Shown here: one piece after another, positions 17,484 through 26,806 of the stretch | How the letters are laid out: each line of letters begins with the position of its first letter | How positions within the stretch are numbered: the first letter of the stretch is position 1 | NCBI RefSeq assembly: GCF_014656295.1 | Contig: NZ_BNCD01000027.1 | Location: forward strand, 1-64,000 | Direction of reading: 5' to 3' | From: Streptomyces sulfonofaciens | GTDB lineage: Bacteria; Actinomycetota; Actinomycetes; Streptomycetales; Streptomycetaceae | Length of the DNA stretch: 64,000 nucleotides | Notes under the pieces: generated by a model | What the model was told of the DNA's origin: nothing | Database searches by the model: none | Seen by the model: the letters and a program-made list of their open reading frames with translations, nothing else | Made by a program: the position numbers and the translations under genes

Positions 17484-18980
17484 GTGTCCCAGCTCATAGC
17501 CAAACCCCGTACCACCGCAGTCGTCCTGGCCGGCGGTACCGGTCAGCGCGTGGGTCTGTCGATTCCGAAGCAGTTGCTGAAGATCGCCGGCAAGGCGGTC
17601 ATCGAGCACACGCTCACGACCTTCGAGCGTGCGGACTCCATCGACGACGTGCTGGTGCTCATGGCGCCGGGGTTCGTGCCGGACGTCGAGAAGATCGTCG
17701 CCAAGGCGGGGCTGAGCAAGGTCACCAAGATCATAGAAGGTGGCGCCACCAGGAACGAGACCACCGAGCGCGCCATCGAGGCCCTCGGCGAGGGCCTGGC
17801 CGAGGGCGAGGACCGCAACCTCCTCTTCCACGACGCGGTGCGGCCGCTGCTGTCGCAGCGCGTGATCGACGACTGCGTGGCCGCCCTGGAGCGCTACCAG
17901 GCCGTCGACGTCGCCATCCCGTCCGCGGACACGATCATCGTCACCCGCACGCACGGCGAGGACGGCGAGTTCATCACCGAGATCCCCGACCGCTCCCGGC
18001 TGCGCCGCGGCCAGACACCGCAGGCGTTCAAGCTCTCCACCATCCGCAGGGCCTACGAGGTCGCGGCCGGTGACCCGCACTTCCAGGCCACCGACGACTG
18101 CTCGGTGGTGCTCAAGTACCTGCCGGACGTTCCCATCCACGTCGTCGCGGGCGACGAGTTCAACATGAAGGTCACCCAGCCCGTCGACGTCTTCATCGCC
18201 GACAAGCTCTTCCAGCTCGCCTCCGGCGCCGCACCGGCCCAGGCCGGCGAGGAGGCCTACCGCGAGCTGCTGACCGGCAAGACGATGGTCGTCTTCGGCG
18301 GTTCGTACGGCATCGGCAAGGACATCGCCGACCTCGCCGAGAGCTACGGCGCCAAAACCTTCGCGCTGGGCCGCTCCACCACCGGCACGCACGTCGAGAA
18401 CCCGGAGCACGTCGACGACGCCCTCTCCAAGGCGTACGCCGAGACGGGACGCGTCGACTACGTCATCAACACCGCGGGCGTCCTGCGCATCGGCAAGCTC
18501 GCCGAGACCGACAACGCCACCATCGAGGAAGCCCTCAAGGTGAACTACCTGGCGCCGGTGCAGATCGCCCGCGCCTCGTACAAGTACCTCGCGGAGACCA
18601 AGGGACAGCTACTGCTGTACACCTCCAGCAGCTACACGCGCGGCCGTGCCGAGTACAGCCTCTACTCCTCCACCAAGGCCGCCATGGTGAACCTCACCCA
18701 GGCCCTCTCCGACGAGTGGGCGGGCGACGGCATCAGGGTCAACTGCATCAACCCCGAGCGCACCGCGACCCCGATGCGCACCAAGGCCTTCGGCCAGGAG
18801 CCGGCCGGCAGCCTGCTGTCCTCCGAGGCCGTGGCGCGCGCTTCCCTCGATGTGCTGGTCTCGGAACTCACCGGCCACGTCATCGACGTGCGCCAGCAGG
18901 ATCCGACCAAGCCCGCGCACCAGGCCACGGGCTTCGAGCAGGCCCTGGCTTCCGTCCTCGACCGCCAGGACGCCGTGTAA
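17484..18980 (+). CDS. Bifunctional cytidylyltransferase / SDR reductase (Bcs1/TarI-TarJ-like, CDP-ribitol synthesis)
   Basis: A 498-residue fusion starting at GTG 17484. Residues 1-250 are an IspD/TarI-type cytidylyltransferase with the nucleotide loop 'LAGGTGQRVGLSIPKQ' (about 14-29) and the conserved 'HDAVRPLLS'. Residues about 258-498 are a short-chain dehydrogenase with the glycine motif GGSYGIGKDIA (about 272) and catalytic Y394-x3-K398. The same order occurs in Haemophilus Bcs1, which reduces ribulose 5-phosphate and makes CDP-ribitol. The MEP-pathway role of IspD is unlikely, because of the fused reductase and because the next genes are CDP-alcohol phosphotransferases. Product identity (ribitol rather than another polyol) is inference. 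The GTG has a GAGGTAGG-like site upstream. Confidence 0.85.
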   Translation: MSQLIAKPRTTAVVLAGGTGQRVGLSIPKQLLKIAGKAVIEHTLTTFERADSIDDVLVLMAPGFVPDVEKIVAKAGLSKVTKIIEGGATRNETTERAIEALGEGLAEGEDRNLLFHDAVRPLLSQRVIDDCVAALERYQAVDVAIPSADTIIVTRTHGEDGEFITEIPDRSRLRRGQTPQAFKLSTIRRAYEVAAGDPHFQATDDCSVVLKYLPDVPIHVVAGDEFNMKVTQPVDVFIADKLFQLASGAAPAQAGEEAYRELLTGKTMVVFGGSYGIGKDIADLAESYGAKTFALGRSTTGTHVENPEHVDDALSKAYAETGRVDYVINTAGVLRIGKLAETDNATIEEALKVNYLAPVQIARASYKYLAETKGQLLLYTSSSYTRGRAEYSLYSSTKAAMVNLTQALSDEWAGDGIRVNCINPERTATPMRTKAFGQEPAGSLLSSEAVARASLDVLVSELTGHVIDVRQQDPTKPAHQATGFEQALASVLDRQDAV

Positions 18981-19240
18981 TATTTCGCGACAACCATGGA
19001 TACGGGCCTTCGAGAGCGCTGTAGCGGCGATCTTGAGGGCCTGTGCCCGTGAGGGCCGGAAATTCACATGGTGTGCACGGCGCACACAACCCGTACACGG
19101 CCGATCGACCCCGCGCGGCGGCCGATCACACTCCGCACGCACCGCAGTACGACCCGCACCGCACACACTCGACCGGGTTCGGCCACCCCCGGGCCCACAC
19201 TCTGAAAAAGTCGGCATGACCCCCCAGAAGTAGGTCCTCC

Positions 19241-21352
19241 GTGATATCCACCGCCATCCGCGTCGCCCGCGTGGGCAGTCGCGCCGAGCTCGCCGCAGCC
19301 GTCCTCATGCTGCTGGGCTACCCCGGCCTCACCGTGGCCGCGCTGATACCGAGTGTCGGGGGCTTCGCAGCAGCAGGTGCCGTGACATACCTGGCGGACA
19401 GATACCTCCACCATCGCGGCAGCTACCTCATCAACCGGCTCGGCAAGGTCCGCGCCGGTCTGTCGATCCGCTTCCTGGTGCGCGAGCTGCTGCTCATCCT
19501 GCTGCTGGCCCGGATGGACCTCTCCACCCAGCCGGTGTTCTACGCCGCGATCGCCTGCTTCCTCGTCTTCTTCGGCTTCCAGGCCCCGCACAGCGTCCTG
19601 ACCACGCTGATCAAGCTGCGCCGCAGGCTGCCGGTGGTCACCCGCAACGTCGACCTCTCGAAGGTGTCCATCCCGGACGCCCCGCCGCGCCGGCTCACCC
19701 ACCGCGCCGCGGAGAAGATGCTGCACCTCGACCTCGCCGCGGTCGCGGGTCTGCTGGTCGCCGCCCGGGCCGACGCCCCCGTGGCGGGCTTCGCCGGCAT
19801 CGCCGTCACCCTGGTGCTCGGCCTCGGCTACCTGGTCGCCCTGGTGCCCTACGTGCGCGGCAGGCGCATCCCCTCCGGCGCGGACGTCGTCCTGGACAAG
19901 GTGGACGACTGGCTGCGCTCCTACCGGCCCGAGACGGTGCTCTACTTCTCCGGCTCCAAGGACTCCGCCTACCAGGTCAACATGTGGTTGGAGACGCTGG
20001 AGCAGCTCGACACCCGCCCCCTGGTGATCCTGCGCGAGCGCGTCATCCTGAAGAAGCTCGCCCGCACCGGCGTCCCCGTCATCTGCGTGCCCGGCGGGGT
20101 GCACCTGATGAACATGGACCTCTCCTCCGTCCGCGTCGCCCTCTACGCCGCGAACGTCGGCAAGAACATCCACCTGCTGCGCGTGCCCACCATGAAGCAC
20201 GTCTTCATCGGCCACGGCGACAGCGACAAGCTCGCCAGCGTCAACCCGTTCAGCAAGGTCTACGACGAGGTGTGGACGGCCGGCCGCGCCGGACGGGACC
20301 GCTACGCACTCGCCGACGTCGGCGTGCGGGACGAGGACATCGTCGAGGTGGGCCGGCCCCAACTGGCCCCCATCCAGCACTACGCCGGCGCGCCCGAGGG
20401 CCGGATCCCCACCGTGCTCTACGCGCCCACCTGGGAGGGCTGGGACGACGATCCGGGCAACACCTCGCTGCTGCTCGCCGGCGAGAACATCGTCCGATCG
20501 CTGCTCGCGGCCGACCCGGCGGTGCGGGTGCTCTACAAGCCGCACCCGTTCACCGGCACCCGCAGCAAGGCCGCCAAGGCGGCCCACGACCGCATCGTCG
20601 CCCTGGTGGAGAAGGCCGCGGCGCAGCGTGCCGCCGACCCCCGCTGGACCGCCGACGAGGCGGCCCAGGGCGCGGCACGCGCCGACCTGGTCCGCATCGA
20701 GGCGGAGCTCTCCCGCCTCGCGGGCGGGGGCGACGACGAGCGCGACGAGGCGGAGGCGTCCAGGGACGGCATCGCCGACCCGGAGCGCGAAGCCCGCGCC
20801 AAGCGGCTGCGGGACGAGTGGAACGCCGCCTACTGGCGCTCCTTCCCGACCTGGGAGCACCGCGTGATCACCGGTGCGGAGCCGCGCCTGTACGACTGCT
20901 TCAACGTCAGCGAGGGCATGGTCTCGGACATCTCCAGCGTGGTGTCGGACTTCATCGCCAGCGGCAAGCCGTACGCCGTCACGGACTCCGCGGGCCTCGG
21001 TGCCGAGGAGTTCAAGCGGCAGAACACCGCCGTGCGCGCCGCGGTGATCCTCTCGAACGCTGCGGTCGAGCTGCCCGAACTGCTGGCCGCGGTCCGCAGC
21101 GCCGACGCCGACCCGCTCGCCGAGGCCAGGATCGAGCTCAAGGAGTACCTGCTCGGCCCGGACGAGCCGACGTCCATGGAGCGCTTCAACGCCGCGGTGC
21201 GCGACCTGAAGGCGCGCGCCGAGGCGCGCAACGAGGGCCAGGGCGCCCTCGCTGCGGAGCTGGAGACCATTCCCGTGCCGCGCGCCGAGCGGAGCGCCGG
21301 GGCCGCGCCGACCGGGGCCGCGCCCGCCGGGAGCGAGGCGCCGATCGCCTGA
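19241..21352 (+). CDS. CDP-glycerol/CDP-ribitol phosphotransferase family protein with N-terminal membrane module (copy 1)
   Basis: A 703-residue protein starting at GTG 19241. The first 210 residues hold hydrophobic segments (about 14-60, 80-115 and 165-205), which is more membrane than the usual TagF/TarL family. From about residue 225 comes the GT-B-like polymerase domain, with GHGDSDK near residue 326, 'LYAPTWEGWDDD', 'YKPHPFTGTR' and the C-terminal 'SDISSVVSDFIASGKPYAV'. These enzymes transfer polyol-phosphate units from CDP-alcohols to a growing teichoic acid. With the CDP-ribitol-type gene upstream, a ribitol- or glycerol-phosphate polymer is likely. A paralogue with the same layout lies at 23038-25200 on the other strand. 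Ends in an Ala/Pro tail. Confidence 0.85.
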   Translation: MISTAIRVARVGSRAELAAAVLMLLGYPGLTVAALIPSVGGFAAAGAVTYLADRYLHHRGSYLINRLGKVRAGLSIRFLVRELLLILLLARMDLSTQPVFYAAIACFLVFFGFQAPHSVLTTLIKLRRRLPVVTRNVDLSKVSIPDAPPRRLTHRAAEKMLHLDLAAVAGLLVAARADAPVAGFAGIAVTLVLGLGYLVALVPYVRGRRIPSGADVVLDKVDDWLRSYRPETVLYFSGSKDSAYQVNMWLETLEQLDTRPLVILRERVILKKLARTGVPVICVPGGVHLMNMDLSSVRVALYAANVGKNIHLLRVPTMKHVFIGHGDSDKLASVNPFSKVYDEVWTAGRAGRDRYALADVGVRDEDIVEVGRPQLAPIQHYAGAPEGRIPTVLYAPTWEGWDDDPGNTSLLLAGENIVRSLLAADPAVRVLYKPHPFTGTRSKAAKAAHDRIVALVEKAAAQRAADPRWTADEAAQGAARADLVRIEAELSRLAGGGDDERDEAEASRDGIADPEREARAKRLRDEWNAAYWRSFPTWEHRVITGAEPRLYDCFNVSEGMVSDISSVVSDFIASGKPYAVTDSAGLGAEEFKRQNTAVRAAVILSNAAVELPELLAAVRSADADPLAEARIELKEYLLGPDEPTSMERFNAAVRDLKARAEARNEGQGALAAELETIPVPRAERSAGAAPTGAAPAGSEAPIA

Positions 21353-21418
21353 GCGGGGCTTTTCCCCGGTCACCCGAGCGAGGCTGCCGCCCGGCGTCCG
21401 CCTGATCCGAACCGTCCA

Positions 21419-21454
21419 CCCGATCCCGGGGCCCATGCCCCGGGGTCGGGTTTT
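21419..21454 (+). terminator. Intrinsic terminator after polymerase copy 1
   Basis: A 14-bp stem with one G-T wobble (arms 21419-21432 and 21437-21450), a 4-nt loop and four T immediately after. It lies about 65 bp past the stop codon and is the only hairpin in the window with a clear T-run. Confidence 0.8.
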
Positions 21455-21573
21455 CGTATATCCGTACGCGTGATGGACGTCACGTGAAGGATATGCGGTG
21501 TTCGGACAACGCCACCCCCCGGTGCGTCGTCTTCTTGGTGACCGGTGGAGGAGAACAGAAAAAGGGAGCCTGG

Positions 21574-22782
21574 ATGAGTGTTCCTGACGTGAGCGTCATT
21601 GTCGGGGCATACGAGGCGATGCCGTACCTGGTCCGCTGCCTGGAGTCGGTCGAGGCGCAGACGCTGCCGGCCGACCGCATGGAGGTCATCGCCGTCGACG
21701 ACGGCTCCACCGACGGGTCGGGCGAGTACCTGGAGAAGTTCGCCGCGCAGACGGATCTGGCGGTCAGGGTGGTCCGGCAGCCGAACTCCGGCGGCCCCAG
21801 CGGCCCGCGGAACGTCGGCCTGGGTCTGGCCCGCGGCCGGTACGTCTTCTTCCTCGACGCCGACGACCACCTCGGCGAGGAGGCCCTGGAGCGGATGGTC
21901 GCGATGGCCGACCGGCACGGCACCGACGTGGTTCTCGGCAGGATCAAGGGGATCGACCGCACGGCACCCAAGTCGATGTTCCAGGACGGCAACCTCGCCC
22001 GCACCGACGTCTTCTCCTCGAACATCAAGTACACCCTCAGCGCCCAGAAGCTCTTCCGGCGCGCCCTGGTCGAGCGCCACGGCCTGCGGTTCGACGAGTC
22101 GCTGACGACCGGCGAGGACGCACTGTTCACCCTGGACGCCTACCTGCGGGCCGACGGCGTCTCCGTCGTGGCGGACTACACCTGCTACTACCTGGTCGGC
22201 CGGGACGACGGAAAGCACGCGACGAAGCGCGGCAGCTACACGCGCCGCTTCGACTCGGCGCGCGCCCTGATGCGCCTGATCGAGGAGCGGGTGCCCGCCG
22301 GGCCCCGGCGCGACACGCTGATGGTCCGGCCCTTCGTGATCACCATCCTGCCGCAGTTCGGGCCGTCCTTCCTCGCGCTCGGCGAGGAGGTCGCACGCCA
22401 CAAGATGGAGCTGGCCAAGCCCCTGATGGACGCCTACTGGACCAGGGGAGTCGCGGCCCGGCTCAAGGTCCACCAGCGGCTCCGGCTGCACCTGGTGGCG
22501 AAGGACCGCGCCGACCTGCTGGTGGACGTCCTCGCCTTCCTCAAGGCGAAGAAGACCCCGCAGACGGTCCTGGAGCGCCGAGGTCGGCGCGCCTACCTGG
22601 CCTACCCGCACTTCCGCAGCGCCTCCGCTGGCATCCCCGACTCCGTCTACGCGCCGTCCGAGGCCGAGACCGACGCCATCGCGGGCTTCCGTCCGCCCCG
22701 CCGCAGGCCCGGCCTCGGTGCGGCCCGGCGAATGGCCCTGAAGGTGTGGCGCACACGGAAGCGGGACCTGGCGGCATCCTGA
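21574..22782 (+). CDS. Family 2 glycosyltransferase
   Basis: A 402-residue protein starting at ATG 21574, with AAGGGAG upstream. The N-terminal 220 residues form a GT-A fold: 'DVSVIVGAYEAMPYLVRCLE', the nucleotide-binding 'VDDGSTDGS' and the metal-binding DxD-type motif in 'FFLDADDHLG'. The remaining 180 residues are helical and basic, as in glycosyltransferases that decorate or extend teichoic acids and capsules. No membrane segment is seen, so it acts in the cytoplasm or at the inner membrane face. Sugar donor and acceptor cannot be read from sequence. A terminator lies upstream, so it has its own promoter in 21455-21573, a locally AT-richer stretch. Confidence 0.88.
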   Translation: MSVPDVSVIVGAYEAMPYLVRCLESVEAQTLPADRMEVIAVDDGSTDGSGEYLEKFAAQTDLAVRVVRQPNSGGPSGPRNVGLGLARGRYVFFLDADDHLGEEALERMVAMADRHGTDVVLGRIKGIDRTAPKSMFQDGNLARTDVFSSNIKYTLSAQKLFRRALVERHGLRFDESLTTGEDALFTLDAYLRADGVSVVADYTCYYLVGRDDGKHATKRGSYTRRFDSARALMRLIEERVPAGPRRDTLMVRPFVITILPQFGPSFLALGEEVARHKMELAKPLMDAYWTRGVAARLKVHQRLRLHLVAKDRADLLVDVLAFLKAKKTPQTVLERRGRRAYLAYPHFRSASAGIPDSVYAPSEAETDAIAGFRPPRRRPGLGAARRMALKVWRTRKRDLAAS

Positions 22783-22799
22783 GCGGGCGCCGGCGCGCG

Positions 22800-22835
22800 A
22801 CGGGCCCGGCCCGCGACGCGGCGGGGCGGGCCCGT
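22800..22835. terminator. Strong hairpin between the convergent halves of the polymer locus
   Basis: Arms 22800-22814 and 22821-22835 pair over 15 positions with one mismatch and a 6-nt loop, 18 bp after the glycosyltransferase stop. It could stop transcripts from both sides. Confidence 0.65.
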
Positions 22836-22980
22836 GCCGCGGGACCGGACGCGGCGCGGCGGGGCGGCAGCCGGTTCGCGGTGGCTGCCGACCGGTTCGC
22901 GGCGGGCGGTGGGACGGCCCGCCCCACCGTGGGACGGCCCGCCGCGGTGCCCGGCCCGGGGTCGTCGCGGGAACCCGTTG

Positions 22981-23015
22981 CTGCCGCCTGCCGCCTGCCG
23001 CCTGCCGCCTGCCGC
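22981..23015. repeat. Five tandem copies of heptamer CTGCCGC
   Basis: Perfect array in the convergent spacer, 23 bp from the stop codon of the minus-strand gene. Copy number is likely to vary between strains. Confidence 0.9.
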
Positions 23016-23037
23016 CTGGTGCCGTCGCCGGTCCGGG

Positions 23038-25200
23038 CTAGGGCCGCCGCCGGCCCGGGCGGAAGCTCTGAGCGCCCGTCTGCGCGTCCTTCGCGGTGGG
23101 CGGGGACACCTGCTGCCCGGGGATCTCCGCGGCCTCCTGAGCGGCCGCCTGCCCCCGTACGGCGGTCTGTTCCCGGGCCCCGGCCTGTCCGGGCACGGTG
23201 GACGCCGTGCGACGGGCCATGCGCGCCCGGTGCGCGGCCGCCTCCTCGCACAGCGCCCGGACCGCCGCTGCGAAGCGGACCGCGGACGGCGGGTCGGACG
23301 GGCCGAGCAGCCGCAGCTTCAGCTCGGCACGGGCGCCGGCCAGGGCGTCCCGTCCCGGATCGCGCACGCTGCGCAGCAGTTCGGGCACCTGCGAGGCGTC
23401 CTCGGTGAGCACCGTGGCCGCGCGCACGGTCGGGAACGCCTCGCGGAAGGCATCCTCCGCAAGACCGCTCGTGTTCGCCACCGCGTACGGCTTCCCACTG
23501 GCGAGGTAGTCGGAGATCACGCTCGACACATCGCTGATCAGCAGGTCCGCCTGGTCGAAGCAGGAGTACAGCGCCGGGCGGGCGTCCGTGACGACCTGGT
23601 GCAGCCCGGCGGGCAGCGACGCCCAGTAGGCCGCTTCCCAGGCCGCCGTCGCCGCGTCCACCGCGGCCGCCCGGCCCGGCTCGGGAGCGCCCTGCACCAG
23701 CATCCGCTCCAGGTCGTCCGCGGCGCGCCGGAAGACCGAGGTGGTCACTCGGTCCAGCTCCTCGGTGCGCCGTGCGAGCGCGGCTCCCGCCGCCTCGTGG
23801 CCGGGGTGCCGCTCGCCCCCGCGCTCGGCGTTCGCGGCGTGGATCAACGCCTGGATGCGTTCGTTCGCGGCGCCCGCCCTCGGGTCCACGGATCCTGTCA
23901 TGGGGTGCGGCTTGTACAGCAGCCGTACGCCCGGGTCGGCGAGCAGCGCCCGTACGACGTTCTCCCCGGCCAGGACCAGCGACGTGTTCCCCGGGTTGCC
24001 GTCCCAGCCCTCCCAGGTCGGCGCGTACAGCACGGTGACGAAGGAGCCCGCGGGCGGGCCCGCGAGGGGGCGGATGGCGTCCAGTTGGGGGCGGCCGATC
24101 TCGACGACGTCCTTGTCGTCGACGCCCACGTCCGCGAGCGCATAGCGCGCGCGTGCCTCGGGCCCGGCGACCCACACCTGGTCGTACGCCTTCGCGTACG
24201 GGTTGCAGGACGACAGCTTGTCGCTCTCGCCGTGGTTGACGAAGGCGTGCTTGAGGGTGGGGATGCGCAGGATGTGGGAGGTCTTGCCGGAGTTCGCGGG
24301 GTGGATGAGCACCTGGAGCGTGGAGTGTTCGAGGCGCATCAGGTGGGCGACCTTGGGGATGCACACGATCGGGATGTCCGTCGCGGCGATCCGCTGCACC
24401 ATGAACCGCTCCCGCAGCACGATCACGGGCCGGCCGCCGAGCCCGGCCAGCGGTTCGAGCCACATGTTCGCCTGGTACGCGGAGGACGCACCCCCCGAGA
24501 AGTACATGCCGACCGTGGGCCGGTAGCGCGCGAGCCACGAGTCGAACCACTCCAGGACCTCCTGCTCGCCCGGCGGCCTGCGGCCCGGCAGCAGCCACAG
24601 CAGCAGCTCGCCGAGGCCGGCCGCCGCGCATCCGATGGACACCGCGATCCCCGCCGCTGCCGCCGCCGGTGCGCCCGTACCGGCGGTTGCCAGCAGTCCG
24701 GTGGTCGCGGGCAGCCCGAGGAGCAGCACCCGGTGCCCCGGGCGGCGCAGCAGCAGCGCGGGCGGTGCGGGTCTCAGCCCGAGCGCCGAGGCGTCCACGT
24801 TGCGGGTGACGACGGGCAGCGCCCGGCCGCGGCGCACCAGGATCGCCAGGGCGTGGCTGGCGAAGTGCAGGCCGTAGAAGAACAGCAGCCCGTACACCAG
24901 GGGCAGGTACCGGGTGTACTGCTGCTCGTCGTCCAGCCGCAGCAGGCCCGTGACGAGCAGCAGGTCGCGCAGCACCTGGCGGAGCGCGACGTCGGCACGG
25001 ACCCGGGCGAAGGCGGTGACCACCCCCCTCTGCCAGCGGTACAGGACGCCCTCCATGGCGAGCCCCACGGCCACCGAGCCGACCAGCAGCGGCACATGGG
25101 GGAGCACCGCTCCGGCGGCCTGCGCGGCGAAGGACGCCGTCAGGAGCACGGGAGCGGGGAGTTGCGCGAGCGAGCGTCGGGCGCGGCTGGTGGGCGGCAT
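23038..25200 (-). CDS. CDP-glycerol/CDP-ribitol phosphotransferase family protein with N-terminal membrane module (copy 2)
   Basis: A paralogue of the 19241-21352 gene with the same plan: hydrophobic N-terminal third, then the polymerase domain with 'YFSGGASSAYQANMWLE', NHGESDK, 'LYAPTWEGWDGN', 'YKPHPMTGS' and 'SDVSSVISDYLASGKPYAV'. The start is taken at 25200 because GGAG lies 9 nt before that ATG and the N-terminus then matches copy 1 in length (720 residues); an in-frame ATG at 25287 would add 29 residues without a good ribosome site. The C-terminal 60 residues are Gln/Ala-rich. Two such enzymes in one locus suggest separate steps, such as a primer and a main-chain polymerase, or two polymers; the sequence does not decide. 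Confidence 0.83.
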   Translation of the reverse strand: MPPTSRARRSLAQLPAPVLLTASFAAQAAGAVLPHVPLLVGSVAVGLAMEGVLYRWQRGVVTAFARVRADVALRQVLRDLLLVTGLLRLDDEQQYTRYLPLVYGLLFFYGLHFASHALAILVRRGRALPVVTRNVDASALGLRPAPPALLLRRPGHRVLLLGLPATTGLLATAGTGAPAAAAAGIAVSIGCAAAGLGELLLWLLPGRRPPGEQEVLEWFDSWLARYRPTVGMYFSGGASSAYQANMWLEPLAGLGGRPVIVLRERFMVQRIAATDIPIVCIPKVAHLMRLEHSTLQVLIHPANSGKTSHILRIPTLKHAFVNHGESDKLSSCNPYAKAYDQVWVAGPEARARYALADVGVDDKDVVEIGRPQLDAIRPLAGPPAGSFVTVLYAPTWEGWDGNPGNTSLVLAGENVVRALLADPGVRLLYKPHPMTGSVDPRAGAANERIQALIHAANAERGGERHPGHEAAGAALARRTEELDRVTTSVFRRAADDLERMLVQGAPEPGRAAAVDAATAAWEAAYWASLPAGLHQVVTDARPALYSCFDQADLLISDVSSVISDYLASGKPYAVANTSGLAEDAFREAFPTVRAATVLTEDASQVPELLRSVRDPGRDALAGARAELKLRLLGPSDPPSAVRFAAAVRALCEEAAAHRARMARRTASTVPGQAGAREQTAVRGQAAAQEAAEIPGQQVSPPTAKDAQTGAQSFRPGRRRP

Positions 25201-25367
25201 GGCGGGTGGCTCCAAGCGGTACGCGCGCGTGCCCCTCGCGTCGGTACGGGGCGTACCGCCCTCGCGGCGGCCCGGCTGCGCTGTCATCCGGTGCGTGATC
25301 GTTCTCCCGGATCAACGCACCGGACGCCGCCTTGGTTATGGCCGTGTTACGGCCGGTACGGCCGGTA

Positions 25368-25386
25368 CGGCCGGCACAGCCGGCCG
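25368..25386 (-). terminator. Hairpin after the pyruvyl transferase
   Basis: Perfect arms CGGCCGGC (25368-25375) and GCCGGCCG (25379-25386), 3-nt loop, 23 bp beyond the minus-strand stop. It is preceded by three tandem TACGGCCGG units (about 25349-25375), which themselves generate the stem. Confidence 0.5.
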
Positions 25387-25409
25387 CCCCGGGCCCTGGC
25401 TCCCCGCGC

Positions 25410-26801
25410 TCAGCCCTTGGCCTGGAGCGCGCGCTTGAGGGGACGGCCGACGGCCCGCCTGGCGCGGCGGTAGACGGACTGCCGGGGCTGTGCCGAGGCG
25501 GCCGCGGGGAGCCTGGCCAGGGCGCGCTCCAGCACGGTGTTCCGCTTGGTGACGTCGTCAAGGCGCGAGTGCAGCCAGTTGAAGCGCTCGCTCACCGAGG
25601 TGAGGTCGGCGGTGTTCCAGGGCCGCACCGCGGGCGGGAAGTCCGGCTCGCTCATCCTGGCCTCGAACTCCGCGCCCTGGTCGCCGTGCTCGAACGTGTT
25701 CTCCAGGCCGTTCTTGGCGAGGAAGCCGGTGAACCGCTCGAAGCGCTCCTTGTGCCCCTTCATCAGCGGGCCGAAGTCCGCCGCCGCGTAGAGGTCGGCG
25801 GCGTCCGGGTCCGCGGGCAGGTCGGTGAGCTTGTGGTGCGGGATCTCGAAGTAGCGCGCCAGCTCCAGCGTCCGCGAGTCGGCGCACAGCACGGTGCAGG
25901 GGGTGCCGGCGAGCAGTGCGGCGATGTTGCCGTGGATGCGGGACCCCAGGGAGTAGTCCACGCCCCGCAGTTCGCGGATCCAGGTGACGGGGTCGATGTA
26001 CACGCGGACCTTGCCGTCGCGGTACAGCGGGTGCGCCGGGTGGGTCGGCATGGTGGCCGGACCCCCGTCCGACATGTCCCGCCAGTGCAGAGCCCTTGCC
26101 TCGCTGAGGTTCTGCCCGATGAAGCGGACGTCCTCGTACTGCTCCCAGGTGCGCCTCAGCAGTCCGGCGAGGCGCTTGTTGCGCATCGCGCTGTGCGATC
26201 CGTTGAGGGCGATGCGGGAACCGGGGGCGAGGGTGTCGGCCTTGTCGATCGTCAGCCGGTCGCCGTGCCAGAACAGCGAGGGGCAGCCGATGACGTCCAC
26301 GTCCCTGAAGCCGAGGTCCTTGAGGTACTGCTCCGTGAACTCGCCGCGCACCCCGATGCACGCGCTGCGGTCCAGCACCGCCGAGACGAACCGCTTGACC
26401 GACGGCTCGATCGGGGCGAGTCGTGCCCGGTCGTGGTTCAGCCCCGCCTGCGCGCCCACGCCCAGCACGACCACCGGGATCCTCAGCTTCGAGATCAGCC
26501 GTGTCAGCCGCTTCAGCGGAAGCTCGAAGGAGGGCCGGAAGGCATTGGCGAGGGGGACCACGAATACGTCGAACTCGTCGTTGATGCGCTCCGCGGCGGC
26601 GATTTCCGTCCGCATGCCGTTGGAGACGACTTCGGTGCCGGGCGTCGAGAGTATCTTGTGAGCCGCGTCACTGAAGATCAGGTTTCCGGCATTGGTGGCA
26701 ATGACATCCTGGTGGAGGGCGTCCTCTATGGACAGAGCGGTGAAAGGGCTCTTTCCGGATCTCAGCAGGATGCGGCGAACGGGGTGAGGCATGGATGTCA
26801 T
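25410..26801 (-). CDS. Polysaccharide pyruvyl transferase family protein
   Basis: A 463-residue protein with the family hallmarks: 'VVVLGVGAQAG' near residue 110, 'VIGCPSLFWHG' near 195 and the conserved GSRIHGNIAALLAGTPC near 286, which carries the catalytic His region. Pyruvyl transferases add ketal pyruvate from phosphoenolpyruvate to sugars or polyols in wall and capsular polymers, giving them negative charge or S-layer binding sites. The last 80 residues form a predicted coiled coil and a basic C-terminus. It is separated by a hairpin and 209 bp from the polymerase copy 2 gene in the same direction, so the two may be separate units. The start ATG 26801 lies in an AT-richer region; an ATG three codons in (26792) is possible. 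Confidence 0.88.
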   Translation of the reverse strand: MTSMPHPVRRILLRSGKSPFTALSIEDALHQDVIATNAGNLIFSDAAHKILSTPGTEVVSNGMRTEIAAAERINDEFDVFVVPLANAFRPSFELPLKRLTRLISKLRIPVVVLGVGAQAGLNHDRARLAPIEPSVKRFVSAVLDRSACIGVRGEFTEQYLKDLGFRDVDVIGCPSLFWHGDRLTIDKADTLAPGSRIALNGSHSAMRNKRLAGLLRRTWEQYEDVRFIGQNLSEARALHWRDMSDGGPATMPTHPAHPLYRDGKVRVYIDPVTWIRELRGVDYSLGSRIHGNIAALLAGTPCTVLCADSRTLELARYFEIPHHKLTDLPADPDAADLYAAADFGPLMKGHKERFERFTGFLAKNGLENTFEHGDQGAEFEARMSEPDFPPAVRPWNTADLTSVSERFNWLHSRLDDVTKRNTVLERALARLPAAASAQPRQSVYRRARRAVGRPLKRALQAKG

Positions 26802-26806
26802 AAGTC

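Noticed and set aside
17484..18980. IspD of the MEP isoprenoid pathway.
   Set aside because: The C-terminal half is an SDR reductase and the neighbours are polymer phosphotransferases; a CDP-ribitol role fits better.
25201..25287. Earlier ATG (25287) of polymerase copy 2.
   Set aside because: Kept as an alternative only; GGAG is well spaced for ATG 25200 and the length then matches the paralogue.
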